Part shown: positions 41,923 to 51,632 of the stretch, one piece after another
How the letters are laid out: the number at the start of each line of letters is the position of its first letter
How positions within the stretch are numbered: position 1 is the stretch's first letter
Translations under genes and position numbers: made by a program
Notes under the pieces: generated by a model
What the model was told of the DNA's origin: nothing
Databases searched by the model: none
The model's input: only the letters and a program-made list of their open reading frames with translations
DNA from: Thermoplasmata archaeon
GTDB lineage: Archaea; Thermoplasmatota; Thermoplasmata; RBG-16-68-12; SOIM01
Reading direction: 5' to 3'
DNA length: 64,000 nucleotides
Assembly (NCBI GenBank): GCA_023140195.1
Contig: JAGLME010000014.1
Coordinates: forward strand, 97,840-161,839

Positions 41923-43533
41923 TTGATAGGCTTTGAGGTGTGTAGGCACATAGCTGTGACAGTGTGCATTGTATTGGCATCCTCCCAGTCTCCCATCTTA
42001 TCGGAATTTGAGAGCTTCCATGTCTCGGATGAGTGGATCCTTGAAGAGGTAGGAGAAATAGGGACAAAGCTCGGTTATCTGTCTCCTGGTACAGCCAACA
42101 GAACCTCAATCGTAATTGATTCGGCTGATTTGCCCCACATTGCCTTTCAGAATGTTGAGACGGGCGAGATTAACTACGCACACAGAGATTTGACAGGCAA
42201 CTGGAGTATTGAAACAGTGGTCAGTGCCAGCACGAAGGGGAGTTTTGTGTCTTTGGCTCTTGATTCAAATGACCGTCCCGTGCTCTGCTACTTCAATCTC
42301 ACGATTCCAGGGCTGAGTTGCGCCTTCTGGGACATTCTTGGATGGAGATATGAAGTGGTGGATGCATCACGGTATTCTGGGGCCTACGTCTCTCTTGCTC
42401 TGGATACGCAGGACAGAGTTCATTTGGCTTATGAAGGGAATGATAACGATCTGAAGTATGCATGGTGGGATGGATCGTCTTGGAACACAACTGTGCTTCG
42501 CACCCGGGCTGAAGGTTCTGTCATATGGGTCTCCATGGATTTGGACTCGGGGGACTCCCCCCACATAGCTGTCACCTCCTTTCTTCCTGAGCGTGGATTA
42601 TGGTACTACAAATGGAATCAAACACGTTGGGATAAGGAAGCGGTCGATCCATCCACACGTCCGGGTGCAATTTTTTCGATGGCTGTCGATGCCTCCGACC
42701 TTCCACACTTGGTATATGGTGACACGTGGGAACAGATACCCCGGTATGCATACAATGACGGCACATCTTGGCAATTCAGACATATCGGTTTTGAAGCAAA
42801 ATCGCTAGTCGGTTCCTTCACACTCGACTCAAATGAGAGTCCCCATGTAGCATATGAGGACTATGACAATTGGGACCTTCGATATTCCTTTTTGGACAGA
42901 GGTTCTTGGAAGAAGGAAATTGTTGACAGTGAAGGTCTGGTCGGTTTCGAACCCTCTATAGCACTGGATTCAAATGATAATCCATCAATAAGCTATCTAG
43001 ACCTGACTGACTGGGTTCTCATGTACGCAACAAAGAAGAAAGAAATTGATGCGAATATTGACATTGACCCAGATACGCTAAATCTCAATAGCAGAGGGAA
43101 GTGGATAACGTGTTACATTGAGCTCCCGCTGAGGTATGGCCCCAGGGATATTAATGCCAGCACAATTCTCCTAAACGATGCCCTGATGCCAGAACTTGAC
43201 CCCAAGTACGGCTTTGTAGAAAGTGAGGACTCATACATTGTGGACCACGACGGGGACGGCATACTCGAAAGAATGGTGAAGTTCGACCGTTCGGAAGTTC
43301 AGGAGTTGTTGAGTCCTGGTGAGTCAGTCTCCCTCACGATAACTGGGCGACTATTCGACGGGACAAAGTTCGAAGGGACGGACGAAATAAGGGTGGTTGA
43401 TCCGCCTCAGTTGTTTTCCTGGAAGTATCGAGAAGAGAATCCCGGAATCTCTCGAGAAGTTGACTTCCTTTTCCCTGAGGCCCTTTATGAATCTACTCCT
43501 TTCTTCCATCTGAATCCTCTTTGTCTCCGGTGA
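41923..43533 (+). CDS. Exported propeller surface protein
   Basis: 536 residues from TTG 41923. Signal sequence HIAVTVCIVLASSQSPIL. At least six blades follow of the type 'SLALDSNDRPVLCYF', 'SLALDTQDRVHLAYEG', 'SMAVDASDLPHLVYGD', 'SIALDSNDNPSISYLD', each with a W-containing strand (e.g. YAWWDGSSWNTTV). After residue 370 comes DIDPDTLNLNSRGKWITCYI, a domain found in archaeal and bacterial exported proteins, followed by a dockerin-unlike Ca-binding loop DHDGDGILERMV. No C-terminal anchor. Likely an adhesion or binding protein. Confidence 0.65.
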   Translation: MIGFEVCRHIAVTVCIVLASSQSPILSEFESFHVSDEWILEEVGEIGTKLGYLSPGTANRTSIVIDSADLPHIAFQNVETGEINYAHRDLTGNWSIETVVSASTKGSFVSLALDSNDRPVLCYFNLTIPGLSCAFWDILGWRYEVVDASRYSGAYVSLALDTQDRVHLAYEGNDNDLKYAWWDGSSWNTTVLRTRAEGSVIWVSMDLDSGDSPHIAVTSFLPERGLWYYKWNQTRWDKEAVDPSTRPGAIFSMAVDASDLPHLVYGDTWEQIPRYAYNDGTSWQFRHIGFEAKSLVGSFTLDSNESPHVAYEDYDNWDLRYSFLDRGSWKKEIVDSEGLVGFEPSIALDSNDNPSISYLDLTDWVLMYATKKKEIDANIDIDPDTLNLNSRGKWITCYIELPLRYGPRDINASTILLNDALMPELDPKYGFVESEDSYIVDHDGDGILERMVKFDRSEVQELLSPGESVSLTITGRLFDGTKFEGTDEIRVVDPPQLFSWKYREENPGISREVDFLFPEALYESTPFFHLNPLCLR

Positions 43534-44097
43534 CCCCTTCACGAGTCTTGCTAAACCCTAAGGAGAATCTAGTCTTCTTCATCAGTGAGCAACTTCAAAT
43601 CCAAACCCGTTCTGATGTCTAGAATCGCGCAAAAGTTCGGACTTTGCTATATCAGCTCGGAAGGTTCTGACGGAGGTATTGATTCGACTCTGCAACATGT
43701 CGGTGTTCTCGTTGTAGGTTTCTTGGCTAGGGAAATATCAGACTTCGAAAAGAACAACGACATCCTTTCTAATTGCTAGGAAGCCCTTGGAAGGATTCGG
43801 ACTTCAGTATCAAAGCTGACGGGGAGGAGGGTCGTAAGCTCAGGTTCAACTTCACTGATGAGGGTGCTTCGGAGATGGAGTTGAAGAAAGCAACTCCATT
43901 GAGAGCCCTAGCACTAGTGAATGAATCTGATAGTTCCTTTGGCAATATTGGGAGTTGGCTACGGTTGAGCCACGCACAGACAAACGCAAAAGGCTTCCGA
44001 AGCCGCATTGATGCAAAAGCCCTTAGGCTTTAGATGAAGTCAAATCTCCATGAGAAATGTGCGCTACGAGCGCGATGTGAGACGTATTTCCAACCCA
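43534..44097. other. Gene-free stretch, possibly holding decayed sequence
   Basis: No supported gene. A weak palindrome-like TGTCGGTGTTC occurs at 43699 without a matching right arm. Short open frames here (43585-43779 and 43773-44033) have no ribosome sites or recognisable domains. Confidence 0.4.
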
Positions 44098-44346
44098 TCA
44101 GTACCCAAGGTGTTGACGTAAACTCTCAATAGCGGTGACAGACTCTTTGATCCGTGGCTCCTTGTCCTCTTTCCATGTTCTGATTATCTCTTCCGTAGCA
44201 TGGCTGCGACTAGAGTACACGCCATGTTCAACAAGGTAATCCAGAAAGCCAACGATTTCCCTGTCCAGATTCAACGAGGTAGACTGTCTGTCAGTGCTGT
44301 CATCGTGTCTGAATTTAATGTATACCGTTTTTGACACCTCCTTCAA
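44098..44346 (-). CDS. Ribbon-helix-helix-like regulator
   Basis: 82 residues from TTG 44346. The segment TSLNLDREIVGFLDYLVEHG followed by VYSSRSHATEEIIRTWKED fits an RHH dimerisation/DNA-binding unit, preceded by a basic/polar N-terminus and followed by a helical tail. A GGAGGTG lies just inside the frame, so the true start might be slightly later. A palindrome AAAGTGTT/AACACTTT sits upstream, a plausible operator for autoregulation. Confidence 0.55.
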   Translation of the reverse strand: MKEVSKTVYIKFRHDDSTDRQSTSLNLDREIVGFLDYLVEHGVYSSRSHATEEIIRTWKEDKEPRIKESVTAIESLRQHLGY

Positions 44347-44367
44347 GCAATAGTTCTCGTAAAAGTG

Positions 44368-44392
44368 TTAGAACTAATAACACTTTCGATTC
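44368..44392. promoter_or_regulatory. Palindromic operator candidate
   Basis: AAAGTGTT (44368-44375), nine-base spacer, AACACTTT (44385-44392), a perfect 8-bp inverted repeat about 22-46 bases upstream of the RHH gene start (44346) on the minus strand. Confidence 0.45.
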
Positions 44393-44455
44393 AGCCGAGC
44401 AACCTGGCCTTCTTTGCATCTAAATCCACGCCCCTCTCCTTCTGATGCTTATACT

Positions 44456-44472
44456 TCTATAAATACATATAT
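44456..44472 (+). promoter_or_regulatory. Promoter of the 44.6-kb surface-protein operon
   Basis: TTCTATAAATACATATATG, a good TATA element, about 100 bases before ATG 44569. The leader holds CCGGTG...CACCGG, able to form a hairpin just before a GGAGGGGTGG site. Confidence 0.55.
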
Positions 44473-44568
44473 GACAAGAATTTAAATCCTTGAGTTACTG
44501 TTCCTATTATCAGGGTCGAGGTCCGGTGGAGGCGTTTCTGCACTTGTCACCGGAGGGGTGGTTGCATC

Positions 44569-46665
44569 ATGTACTTCGTAGGGACTCGTCACAAAGCAGG
44601 AATATGTTTCGTGATGTCTGGACTCATTCTTCTCATGCTTGTTGGCGGAGCCCAGGCAGATAGTCAAGAGGTCAGTGTGAACTGGACGGTTGCGAAAAGC
44701 CTTGAAATTCCTGAGAACTGGCCAATCATTGGAGGTTTAACAGGAATCGATATTCATATCGAAGGCAAAGGCACTTTCGAAGATGGTAGAACCTCCTTCA
44801 ACGTTGGAGGCTCCGTTGAGATTCAACTGGCGGGGCGTCAATCGGAAGGGACTATTGAAGGGAATATCCTTCTCGAAGAAGGCCCGGATGGGAAGGTCGA
44901 AATTGCTGGTGGAAAAGTCTCAGGAAGTTTTGGGACAGTAGTCCCGGTTTTCGGTGCGAGCATCGAATTGCCCTACGTTTTCAACGCGGAGGTGGGAATC
45001 CACATCGACCTGAAGGTAGGTGCTGAAATAGCGTTTGCCAAGGGGTTGAGTCCGACATCTGGTTATGTCTTTGTCGAAGTCACACTGACTGCAAGTGGCG
45101 GAGGAGCTATCAATCTGATTCTTACTCAGGCAGAAGTCAGAATCTCAGGGAGTATTGGCGGAAGCCTCGAGTTGGGGTACAGTGGGGGCTGGTATCTTCA
45201 AGCCGCACTTGGAGGGAGTATCTCCGCTACAATCCAAATACATGATTTCAGTGCAGGCTTCACGTATAACTTTGGTCCCGCTCGCATGGGTACGCGAGGA
45301 GACGAGTCTGGTGGGGAGTGGGTGGCTGCTGAGCCATGGAAGCCAACAGCGAGGGAACCGTCAGCAATTGTTGGAGCATTGTGGAATCATACTGGTGATG
45401 ACCGCCGTCCGCAAGGTATGTTATACGATCACTCTACTTTGGTTGCCTGGGAGAGTGAGCGATGCGGCGATGTTACACCACGAGTCTTGGTCGCCAACAT
45501 CAATGAACCAGGGCCCATACCTACAATTCAGATTTCCGCAGAACATGAGTTAGCCTACGGACCTGTCTTGGCAGAGACTCTTGGCGGTCATCCAGCTGTG
45601 TGCTACTCTGCAGCACCCTTCGTGGGGCGCCCAAACAATCCCGATGAGGTGGCAACTATCTTGCGCAATTCGGGCACAATAAACTGCCGTCTTTATAAGA
45701 ACAATGAATGGGTCCCGCCAATTCGTATTGATGACCGTGATACCGGCGCAGCAATGGGTATGATTGACATCGCCCCTGGAGATACTGAGGATGAACTCCG
45801 TGTCGTATACGTCCGTGCACCAGATCCACTTGCGTTATCAGGCGGCGACATTGCGGTGGTCTCCACGAGTGAGATGAACCAAGTACAGTTTCTGACGAGA
45901 GATGTGTCAGTCGACGCTGAGCCTGTGATCCTTAGAGTTACACCTTCTCACTACCTGATTGTCTGGTCCCGTGACACCGATGGTAACTTTCAGACAAGCA
46001 ACGATGTCGATATCTTCTATTCCGAGGGCAACGTGGGTTCTTGGACCCCCCCAAAGCCTGTGCTTCACAACGGTGTTCAAGACGGACAACCGCAACTGAC
46101 CCTTTACAAAGGGGTACCAGTTTTGGTCTTTGTAGGTGGCATCGACACCACTCTTCCGGCCATTATGGAGACTCACTTCCACGATGGATTTTGGAGTGCC
46201 CCCAGAGTAGTATCTGTCCCAGGTTTCCCATCCCACAGTCCCACCGTTGAAGGAGGGGAGAATCTACATGTTGCCTGGGTCGTCGAAAAGGTCGGTAGTC
46301 ACAACGGACTAGCTTGGTCGAAGAGCCCCGACCTCATTTCTTGGTCGAATCCCGAAGTTGTTCTATCTAGTTATGAGATGATGGGACCTCAAATTCTTGG
46401 GAACTCGGGGACGAAGACCGTTTTTGTTGCGAGAAATACTCCTCGAGAAGTTCCAACGGAGGGAGATATCGTGGTTAGAGAACTTGTGGAAGGAAACATA
46501 CATCCACCCAGTGATGTGATGAATGACAGACCTCAATCTGAGCCAATATCTCAATCTGACCCAATATTCGACTCGTATGACGCAGCTCTTCTGGCCATTG
46601 CAGTCGCTGAAGCAATCATTGTCACGTATCTCCTTGTGAGAGAATTTAGGAGGAAGCGGAAATGA
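44569..46665 (+). CDS. Exported, C-terminally anchored surface protein
   Basis: 698 residues. Signal sequence ICFVMSGLILLMLVGGAQA. The first 200 residues form long amphipathic beta-strands with Gly-rich turns (IDIHIEGKGTFEDGRTSFNV, EIQLAGRQSEGTIEGNILLE), the next about 400 residues have propeller-like blades such as 'YEPVLAETLGGHPAVCY'-type strands and 'HYLIVWSRDTDG', 'NLHVAWVVEK'. Near the C-terminus AALLAIAVAEAIIVTYLLV is a membrane helix followed by REFRRKRK. Overlaps the next gene (ATGA). Together they likely make a cell-surface complex. Confidence 0.65.
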   Translation: MYFVGTRHKAGICFVMSGLILLMLVGGAQADSQEVSVNWTVAKSLEIPENWPIIGGLTGIDIHIEGKGTFEDGRTSFNVGGSVEIQLAGRQSEGTIEGNILLEEGPDGKVEIAGGKVSGSFGTVVPVFGASIELPYVFNAEVGIHIDLKVGAEIAFAKGLSPTSGYVFVEVTLTASGGGAINLILTQAEVRISGSIGGSLELGYSGGWYLQAALGGSISATIQIHDFSAGFTYNFGPARMGTRGDESGGEWVAAEPWKPTAREPSAIVGALWNHTGDDRRPQGMLYDHSTLVAWESERCGDVTPRVLVANINEPGPIPTIQISAEHELAYGPVLAETLGGHPAVCYSAAPFVGRPNNPDEVATILRNSGTINCRLYKNNEWVPPIRIDDRDTGAAMGMIDIAPGDTEDELRVVYVRAPDPLALSGGDIAVVSTSEMNQVQFLTRDVSVDAEPVILRVTPSHYLIVWSRDTDGNFQTSNDVDIFYSEGNVGSWTPPKPVLHNGVQDGQPQLTLYKGVPVLVFVGGIDTTLPAIMETHFHDGFWSAPRVVSVPGFPSHSPTVEGGENLHVAWVVEKVGSHNGLAWSKSPDLISWSNPEVVLSSYEMMGPQILGNSGTKTVFVARNTPREVPTEGDIVVRELVEGNIHPPSDVMNDRPQSEPISQSDPIFDSYDAALLAIAVAEAIIVTYLLVREFRRKRK

Positions 46666-49600
46666 ACTTGAGATATCTTTGGGCAATTGCGGGAGTGGCG
46701 ATTCTGATAGCCTTTGGAGTGTTGGTTTTGGCCCCCTATCAAGGTGAAGCCAAGAGCGCTGATGATGGTTCCTTGGGAGGTTCAGCTCAAACACCCATGT
46801 CATTCGATTCCCAGATGGAACACGAGCTCGGAACTCCTTTGCCACCTGGTACATCTGGGAGTTATTGGAAATTCGGGTCTGCCAAGACTTGTCGAGATGT
46901 CCAGGGAAGCGAATACGAATGTGTGGACCCTACAGACCAGTTTAAGGATACCGATGACGATGTGAATGCCTGGATTCAGATTAACGACGTAGACGCCCCC
47001 GTTCGTCTCAAGTGTGATTGGTATTACGACGGGGGAGCAACTTACTACTTCGGATGGACTAGTGTTTGGGTCAATGATCCAGGTAGCCCTGGAGATGGGT
47101 GGTACTGGAGCTGGGTCCGATGGTATTGCAACATCTATGTCAAGGGCTACGAAGCGGCATATCACGCCGGGCCTTGGATTGTGAAATTCTACGTTGAAGA
47201 AAACTACGAAGGTGTCTGGGAGCATGCAGTCACTTTGAGCTTCTATATCCACGATGTGACAGCTCCGACGGTTCCTGGCACTCCATCGGATGGCGGGGCG
47301 TGGTCTAGCAATGACATCGTAACGTGGAAATGGGCGTCCAGTTATGACAACAATGGAGTCGGGGAGTACCAGATTAAGATAACCTCTTCCACAGGTCAAG
47401 AAACTGTCGAGTCGGCAGGCACTGCGATAAGTTTCACAAAGGCAGGTCTATACGATGGCGTGAAGTACTGGGCACGCGTTCGTGCAAGGAACTCCGATCC
47501 TGACTATGTTGCATGGTCAGACTGGAGCAGCTCCTCTGACGGGATATCTATCGACTTGAGTCATCCAACATTGATGGGGTTGGAAATTAATGGAGGTGCT
47601 CGGTTCGCAAGTTCACGAGCTGTCCATTTATCAATCCAAGCAGAAGATCCCATCCCTGGTTTGGGGCTAGTCTCCTCTGGGCTTTGTGATATGCGACTTC
47701 GCGAGGTAGGAGGTCTCTGGGGGAAATGGGAAGCATGGTCCTCCTCTCGAGACTTTGCCTTCTCAAAGGACGGAATCGTTAGCGTTGAGGTTCAAGTACG
47801 GGACTGTGTCGGTCATGAATCATCCACTGCCATCGATTCTATCCACGTCGATACGATTCCTCCGTCTCTTGATGTGACTATTGATTCCAACTCGGGCTAT
47901 GTAAACAGCGTTGACGTTGTCGTCAGTGTTAACGCGAACGACATGGGTACAGAATCCTCTGGTGTTGTAGACATGTGTCTTCGAAATGATGGCGATTCCT
48001 ATGGTTCGTGGGAACAGATTCGTTCCAGTGTTCAATGGTCGCTGGCCTCAGGTCCCGATGGGGAACGAAAAGTCTGGGTAATGGTTCGAGATGCTGCTGG
48101 GAACGAAGCGGAGGCGACAACAACCGTTGTGTTGGACACCATGCCACCGAACGTCACTCTACTCATAGATGGGGGCTCTACATGGACGATGTCACCTAAC
48201 GTTGAGATAACAATCGATGCAACCGATTCAGCCCCCTTAGACACAATGCGGATCCGAAATGAAGGAGAAGCCTGGTCTTCCACTCAACCTTTCATGATCG
48301 CAGTAAGTTGGACTCTTGAAGGGGCCACTGATGGGATCAAGCGTGTCTTCGTGGAGATAAGTGACCTGGCTGGTAACTGGGGCGTTGCCAACTCAACGAT
48401 CATCCTTGATACTGAGGGGGCTTATGATTTGGTCCTTCTCCTAGAAGACGGAGTAGCTTACACACAGAATCTGACTGTACACGTCTCGATATATGCACAA
48501 GACGCGACCTCTGGCGTGTGTACGTACTCCCTACGAGAAGGTTCCAGACCTTGGACACCGCCAGCTCACTTTGCATCGACTATTGACTGGACCTTTGAAG
48601 ATACATCAGACGGTGAACATATGCTTTCTCTCCGCGTGTTCGATTGCGCTGGCAACCCGTCAAACGTGATACAAGCCTCAATAATCCTTGACCAGACGCC
48701 CCCAACAGTCTCCTTGGAAATAAGGGGTGGTGCAACGACCGTAAACTCTTTGGATGTGGCACTCATTGTTGATGCAGAAGATCCGCCCCAGGGCTCAGGA
48801 ATCGTGGAAGCCATTACTCTAAGCAATGACGGAGTACAATGGTCATCCTGGCTCCCGTTCAACTCTGAGGTTGATTGGAGGCTTGAAGAGGGGCCCGATG
48901 GACAAAGGACCATTCACATTACGGTTCGCGATGCCGCTGGAAATGATGCTGAATCTTCAGTGATTGTGGTGTTGGATACCATAGCTCCAAATGTGGCCCT
49001 CTTCATTGAAGGGAACTCGACATGGACTTCTTCTACTGGCGTCCATCTTGTTATCAACGCATGGGACTCAACACCTCTTGATGCAATATACATCCGAAAT
49101 GAAGGAGAAGCCTGGGGAACTCCTCAGCCGTTTCTGGATACTGTGACTTGGACGCTTGAAGGCTCTACAGATGGTTCAAAACGCGTCTTCGTCAGAGTGA
49201 GTGACATAGCTGGCAACTGGGGCGAGGCCAATTCGACAATCATCCTAGATACCAAAGGGCCGCACAATGTAGCTCTACTACTGGAAAGCGGATCATCTTA
49301 TACACAGAATGTGAGCATACATGTTTCCATGTATGCACAAGACGCGACCTCTGGCGTGTGTACGTACTCCCTGCAGGAAGACTCTAGACCATGGGTTCCA
49401 TTGGCCGGTTTCGTGTCCGCAACCGCTTGGACCTTTGAAGATACATCAGACGGTGAACATATGCTTTCCCTCCGCGTGTTCGATTGCGCTGGCAATCCTT
49501 CGCAGGTAATACAAGCCACAATAATCCTTGACCAAACACCTCCAGCTGTTTCCTTGGAAATTGAAAGCGGTGCGACAGCAGTGAATTCCTTGGATGTGTT

Positions 49601-50864
49601 GGCTACAGTCGCTGCAGAAGATCCGTCTCAAGGTTCGGGAATCGTCGAAGTCTTAGCTCTAAGCAATGACGGAGTACAATGGTCATCCTGGCTCCCGTTC
49701 AACTCTGAGGTTGATTGGAGGCTTGGAAACGGTCCGGATGGAGAACGAACTGTTTACATTAGCGTTCGAGATGCTGCTGGGAACATAGGTATCGCACAGG
49801 CGAATGTTTTCCTAGACAGAACCAAGCCAATCGTGTCTCTGGTCGTGAATGGTGGTGACTACTATATTACCAGCAGGGACATTCTATTGACGATAGATGC
49901 AGAAGATCCCAAACCTGGAAGCGGACTCGCTGAGCTACAGCTCTTGGAAGAAGGTGAATCATGGACCTCGCCTGAGGCGGTGGTAGACTCCAAATTCTAC
50001 ACCTTAGCCGACCGTGAAGGTGAGCACACACTATCGATACGGGTAACCGACTCTGCTGGCAATTACGGTGAGGTTTCTGTCACCATTTTCTTGGATACTA
50101 GGGCACCTACCAACCTTCTAGTCGTTCCCAACAGCGGTGCGCTGCAAACCTCCTCGCTCACTCTTTCTTTGGAGGTCTCCGCTTCAGATCCGGATCCGGG
50201 AAGCGGTCTAGCCCTCATGACAGTCAGGGACGACTCTGGAAAGTCAACAGGGTGGATTCCCTACTCCCCAACACTAGGCTTCACTCTTTCGGATGGCCCC
50301 GACTCTGTTCGGTATATATATTTCAGTATCCAAGATGAGGCGGGCAATATAGCCCCCGAAACATGGACGTGGATAACAGTAAACCGACAAAACACCTCTT
50401 CTCCATATGTTCCTCCCGATGACAACACTGAGACAGGGCAGAATGGGTCGTCGACTCTAACCGTTATAGCCGTGCTCGAAGCAGACAAGGAACAGCTATC
50501 GGTTGGACACATGGTGACTTTCACAGTGAAATTCAACCGTGGTAGCGAGTCTGACGTGGCTGCATACAACTTTGATTTCGGTGACGGGACATCGAGTGGA
50601 TGGATCACGAATGCCAGAGCCCTCCATATATACGTAACTACAGGTTTGCACACAGTCACCCTTCATATCAGAACGGTTGACAACTCCCCGACCGATGATA
50701 GTGTGGTATATATCATGGTTCTTGATGACTCTGATGATACCACTTTCGTGTGGACGCCGTGGCTATTTGTCGTGTCCGTGTTCTTGGCTTTGATTATCCT
50801 ACTCCTACTCAAACGTAGGGGCAAGCTGAAGAAGACACGAGAATCCTCAGATTCAGAATCATAG
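46662..50864 (+). CDS. Giant Ig-like repeat surface protein with PKD domain
   Basis: 1400 residues with an N-terminal signal (AIAGVAILIAFGVLVLAPY). After a Trp/Tyr-rich, Cys-containing region (about 40-210) and an Fn3-like module come about ten Ig-like repeats of some 93 residues, each ending with a strand like 'VRDAAGNEAEATTTVVLDTMPP' in altered forms and containing GGSTWTxSPxVxITIDAxD or SSGVxxMCLRNDG. A PKD-like domain (YNFDFGDGTSSGW) precedes a C-terminal helix VVSVFLALIILLLL and a basic tail. Typical of archaeal surface adhesins or S-layer-like filaments. Confidence 0.75.
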   Translation: MNLRYLWAIAGVAILIAFGVLVLAPYQGEAKSADDGSLGGSAQTPMSFDSQMEHELGTPLPPGTSGSYWKFGSAKTCRDVQGSEYECVDPTDQFKDTDDDVNAWIQINDVDAPVRLKCDWYYDGGATYYFGWTSVWVNDPGSPGDGWYWSWVRWYCNIYVKGYEAAYHAGPWIVKFYVEENYEGVWEHAVTLSFYIHDVTAPTVPGTPSDGGAWSSNDIVTWKWASSYDNNGVGEYQIKITSSTGQETVESAGTAISFTKAGLYDGVKYWARVRARNSDPDYVAWSDWSSSSDGISIDLSHPTLMGLEINGGARFASSRAVHLSIQAEDPIPGLGLVSSGLCDMRLREVGGLWGKWEAWSSSRDFAFSKDGIVSVEVQVRDCVGHESSTAIDSIHVDTIPPSLDVTIDSNSGYVNSVDVVVSVNANDMGTESSGVVDMCLRNDGDSYGSWEQIRSSVQWSLASGPDGERKVWVMVRDAAGNEAEATTTVVLDTMPPNVTLLIDGGSTWTMSPNVEITIDATDSAPLDTMRIRNEGEAWSSTQPFMIAVSWTLEGATDGIKRVFVEISDLAGNWGVANSTIILDTEGAYDLVLLLEDGVAYTQNLTVHVSIYAQDATSGVCTYSLREGSRPWTPPAHFASTIDWTFEDTSDGEHMLSLRVFDCAGNPSNVIQASIILDQTPPTVSLEIRGGATTVNSLDVALIVDAEDPPQGSGIVEAITLSNDGVQWSSWLPFNSEVDWRLEEGPDGQRTIHITVRDAAGNDAESSVIVVLDTIAPNVALFIEGNSTWTSSTGVHLVINAWDSTPLDAIYIRNEGEAWGTPQPFLDTVTWTLEGSTDGSKRVFVRVSDIAGNWGEANSTIILDTKGPHNVALLLESGSSYTQNVSIHVSMYAQDATSGVCTYSLQEDSRPWVPLAGFVSATAWTFEDTSDGEHMLSLRVFDCAGNPSQVIQATIILDQTPPAVSLEIESGATAVNSLDVLATVAAEDPSQGSGIVEVLALSNDGVQWSSWLPFNSEVDWRLGNGPDGERTVYISVRDAAGNIGIAQANVFLDRTKPIVSLVVNGGDYYITSRDILLTIDAEDPKPGSGLAELQLLEEGESWTSPEAVVDSKFYTLADREGEHTLSIRVTDSAGNYGEVSVTIFLDTRAPTNLLVVPNSGALQTSSLTLSLEVSASDPDPGSGLALMTVRDDSGKSTGWIPYSPTLGFTLSDGPDSVRYIYFSIQDEAGNIAPETWTWITVNRQNTSSPYVPPDDNTETGQNGSSTLTVIAVLEADKEQLSVGHMVTFTVKFNRGSESDVAAYNFDFGDGTSSGWITNARALHIYVTTGLHTVTLHIRTVDNSPTDDSVVYIMVLDDSDDTTFVWTPWLFVVSVFLALIILLLLKRRGKLKKTRESSDSES
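48000..49810. repeat. 840-bp intragenic tandem repeat (three Ig-like domains)
   Basis: The 840-bp unit is duplicated: CCGAAATGAAGGAGAAGCC begins at both 48253 and 49093, and ATGCACAAGACGCGACCTC at both 48493 and 49333. Near-identity extends over several hundred bases (about 48440-48900 versus 49280-49740), and a third partial unit begins at about 49680. 840 bases equal 280 residues, i.e. three Ig-like domains. Confidence 0.75.
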
Positions 50865-51055
50865 CGTGGGAACGTCACCTCTCCTTCAACCCATGATCCA
50901 ATCTCTGGCCTTCCTAAGTATGTCTGAGAGAACATGAAGCGACTTCGAGAGACGAAGAAAATCTCACCTTGGTCATTTTCAAGCTCAAATCCCACAGATG
51001 CCGACGGAGGGATTTGGATTCAAGTTCGAGAGCAGAGTGGAAAATCAATGATTCA

Positions 51056-51082
51056 TGTCGCACTTCATATTGAAATACGACA
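51056..51082. repeat. 27-bp palindrome, copy 5
   Basis: TGTCGCACTTC and GAAATACGACA around centre ATATT, followed by TTTCCT. Lies in the gap 50865-51248, which holds no gene. Confidence 0.65.
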
Positions 51083-51196
51083 TTTCCTGATCAAGTGCAC
51101 CAGTCTCTCGAGGAGTTTCTTGGCCGGATACAATGTGTGCGAGCAATCATGTGGCCCACTTCAGCAGGCCAAGCTCAAGAAGAGAAACGAGCGAGA

Positions 51197-51213
51197 TTTT
51201 AAGTACTATATAG
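51197..51213 (+). promoter_or_regulatory. TATA region of the PadR operon
   Basis: TTTTAAGTACTATATAGTGG, about 40-50 bases before the PadR start. The inner ACTATATAGT is itself a perfect palindrome and could be the operator for PadR. Confidence 0.5.
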
Positions 51214-51248
51214 TGGCTCAAGATACATAGAGTATCTAGGTAGTGTCA

Positions 51249-51632
51249 ATGATAGAAGTTGACGACTTCATCAGGAAGCTTGACCGAGAGTTGCGAACGG
51301 GCCTTCTTTCTCTGTTCGTGCTGCTGGTAGTGGAGAGTGAGCCTGGGGCATGCTACGGATATCAGATAATCTCAAAGCTAAAGGAACTGACAGGTGGCAA
51401 TCTCGTCCTACAGGAGGGTACGGTCTATCCGATTCTCCACTCCCTTCGCGCTCAAGGCCTGGTCGACAGCGAGTGGGGCACTTCATCGAACGGCCCTCAA
51501 AGGAAATACTATAGACTGACACCAGGAGGGAAATCGGCCATAGAGAAGGGGCTGCGTCTCTGGCGGGAACTTGACAGTTCGTCAGGGAAGGTATTGCGAG
51601 CGTTAAGAGGTGAGAGTGATGAGAGAAGATGA
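51249..51632 (+). CDS. PadR-family transcription regulator
   Basis: 127 residues from ATG 51249 (an in-frame GTG lies at 51243). The winged-helix domain shows CYGYQIISKLKELTGGNLVL, QEGTVYPILHSLRAQGLVDS and GPQRKYYRLTPGGKSAIEKG, the PadR signature (YGYEI...EGTLYPIL...GLI...YYxLTxxG). PadR proteins bind small molecules or sense stress and repress adjacent genes. It overlaps the following membrane gene by 14 bases, the usual PadR-HAAS pair, so it probably controls that gene. Confidence 0.85.
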   Translation: MIEVDDFIRKLDRELRTGLLSLFVLLVVESEPGACYGYQIISKLKELTGGNLVLQEGTVYPILHSLRAQGLVDSEWGTSSNGPQRKYYRLTPGGKSAIEKGLRLWRELDSSSGKVLRALRGESDERR

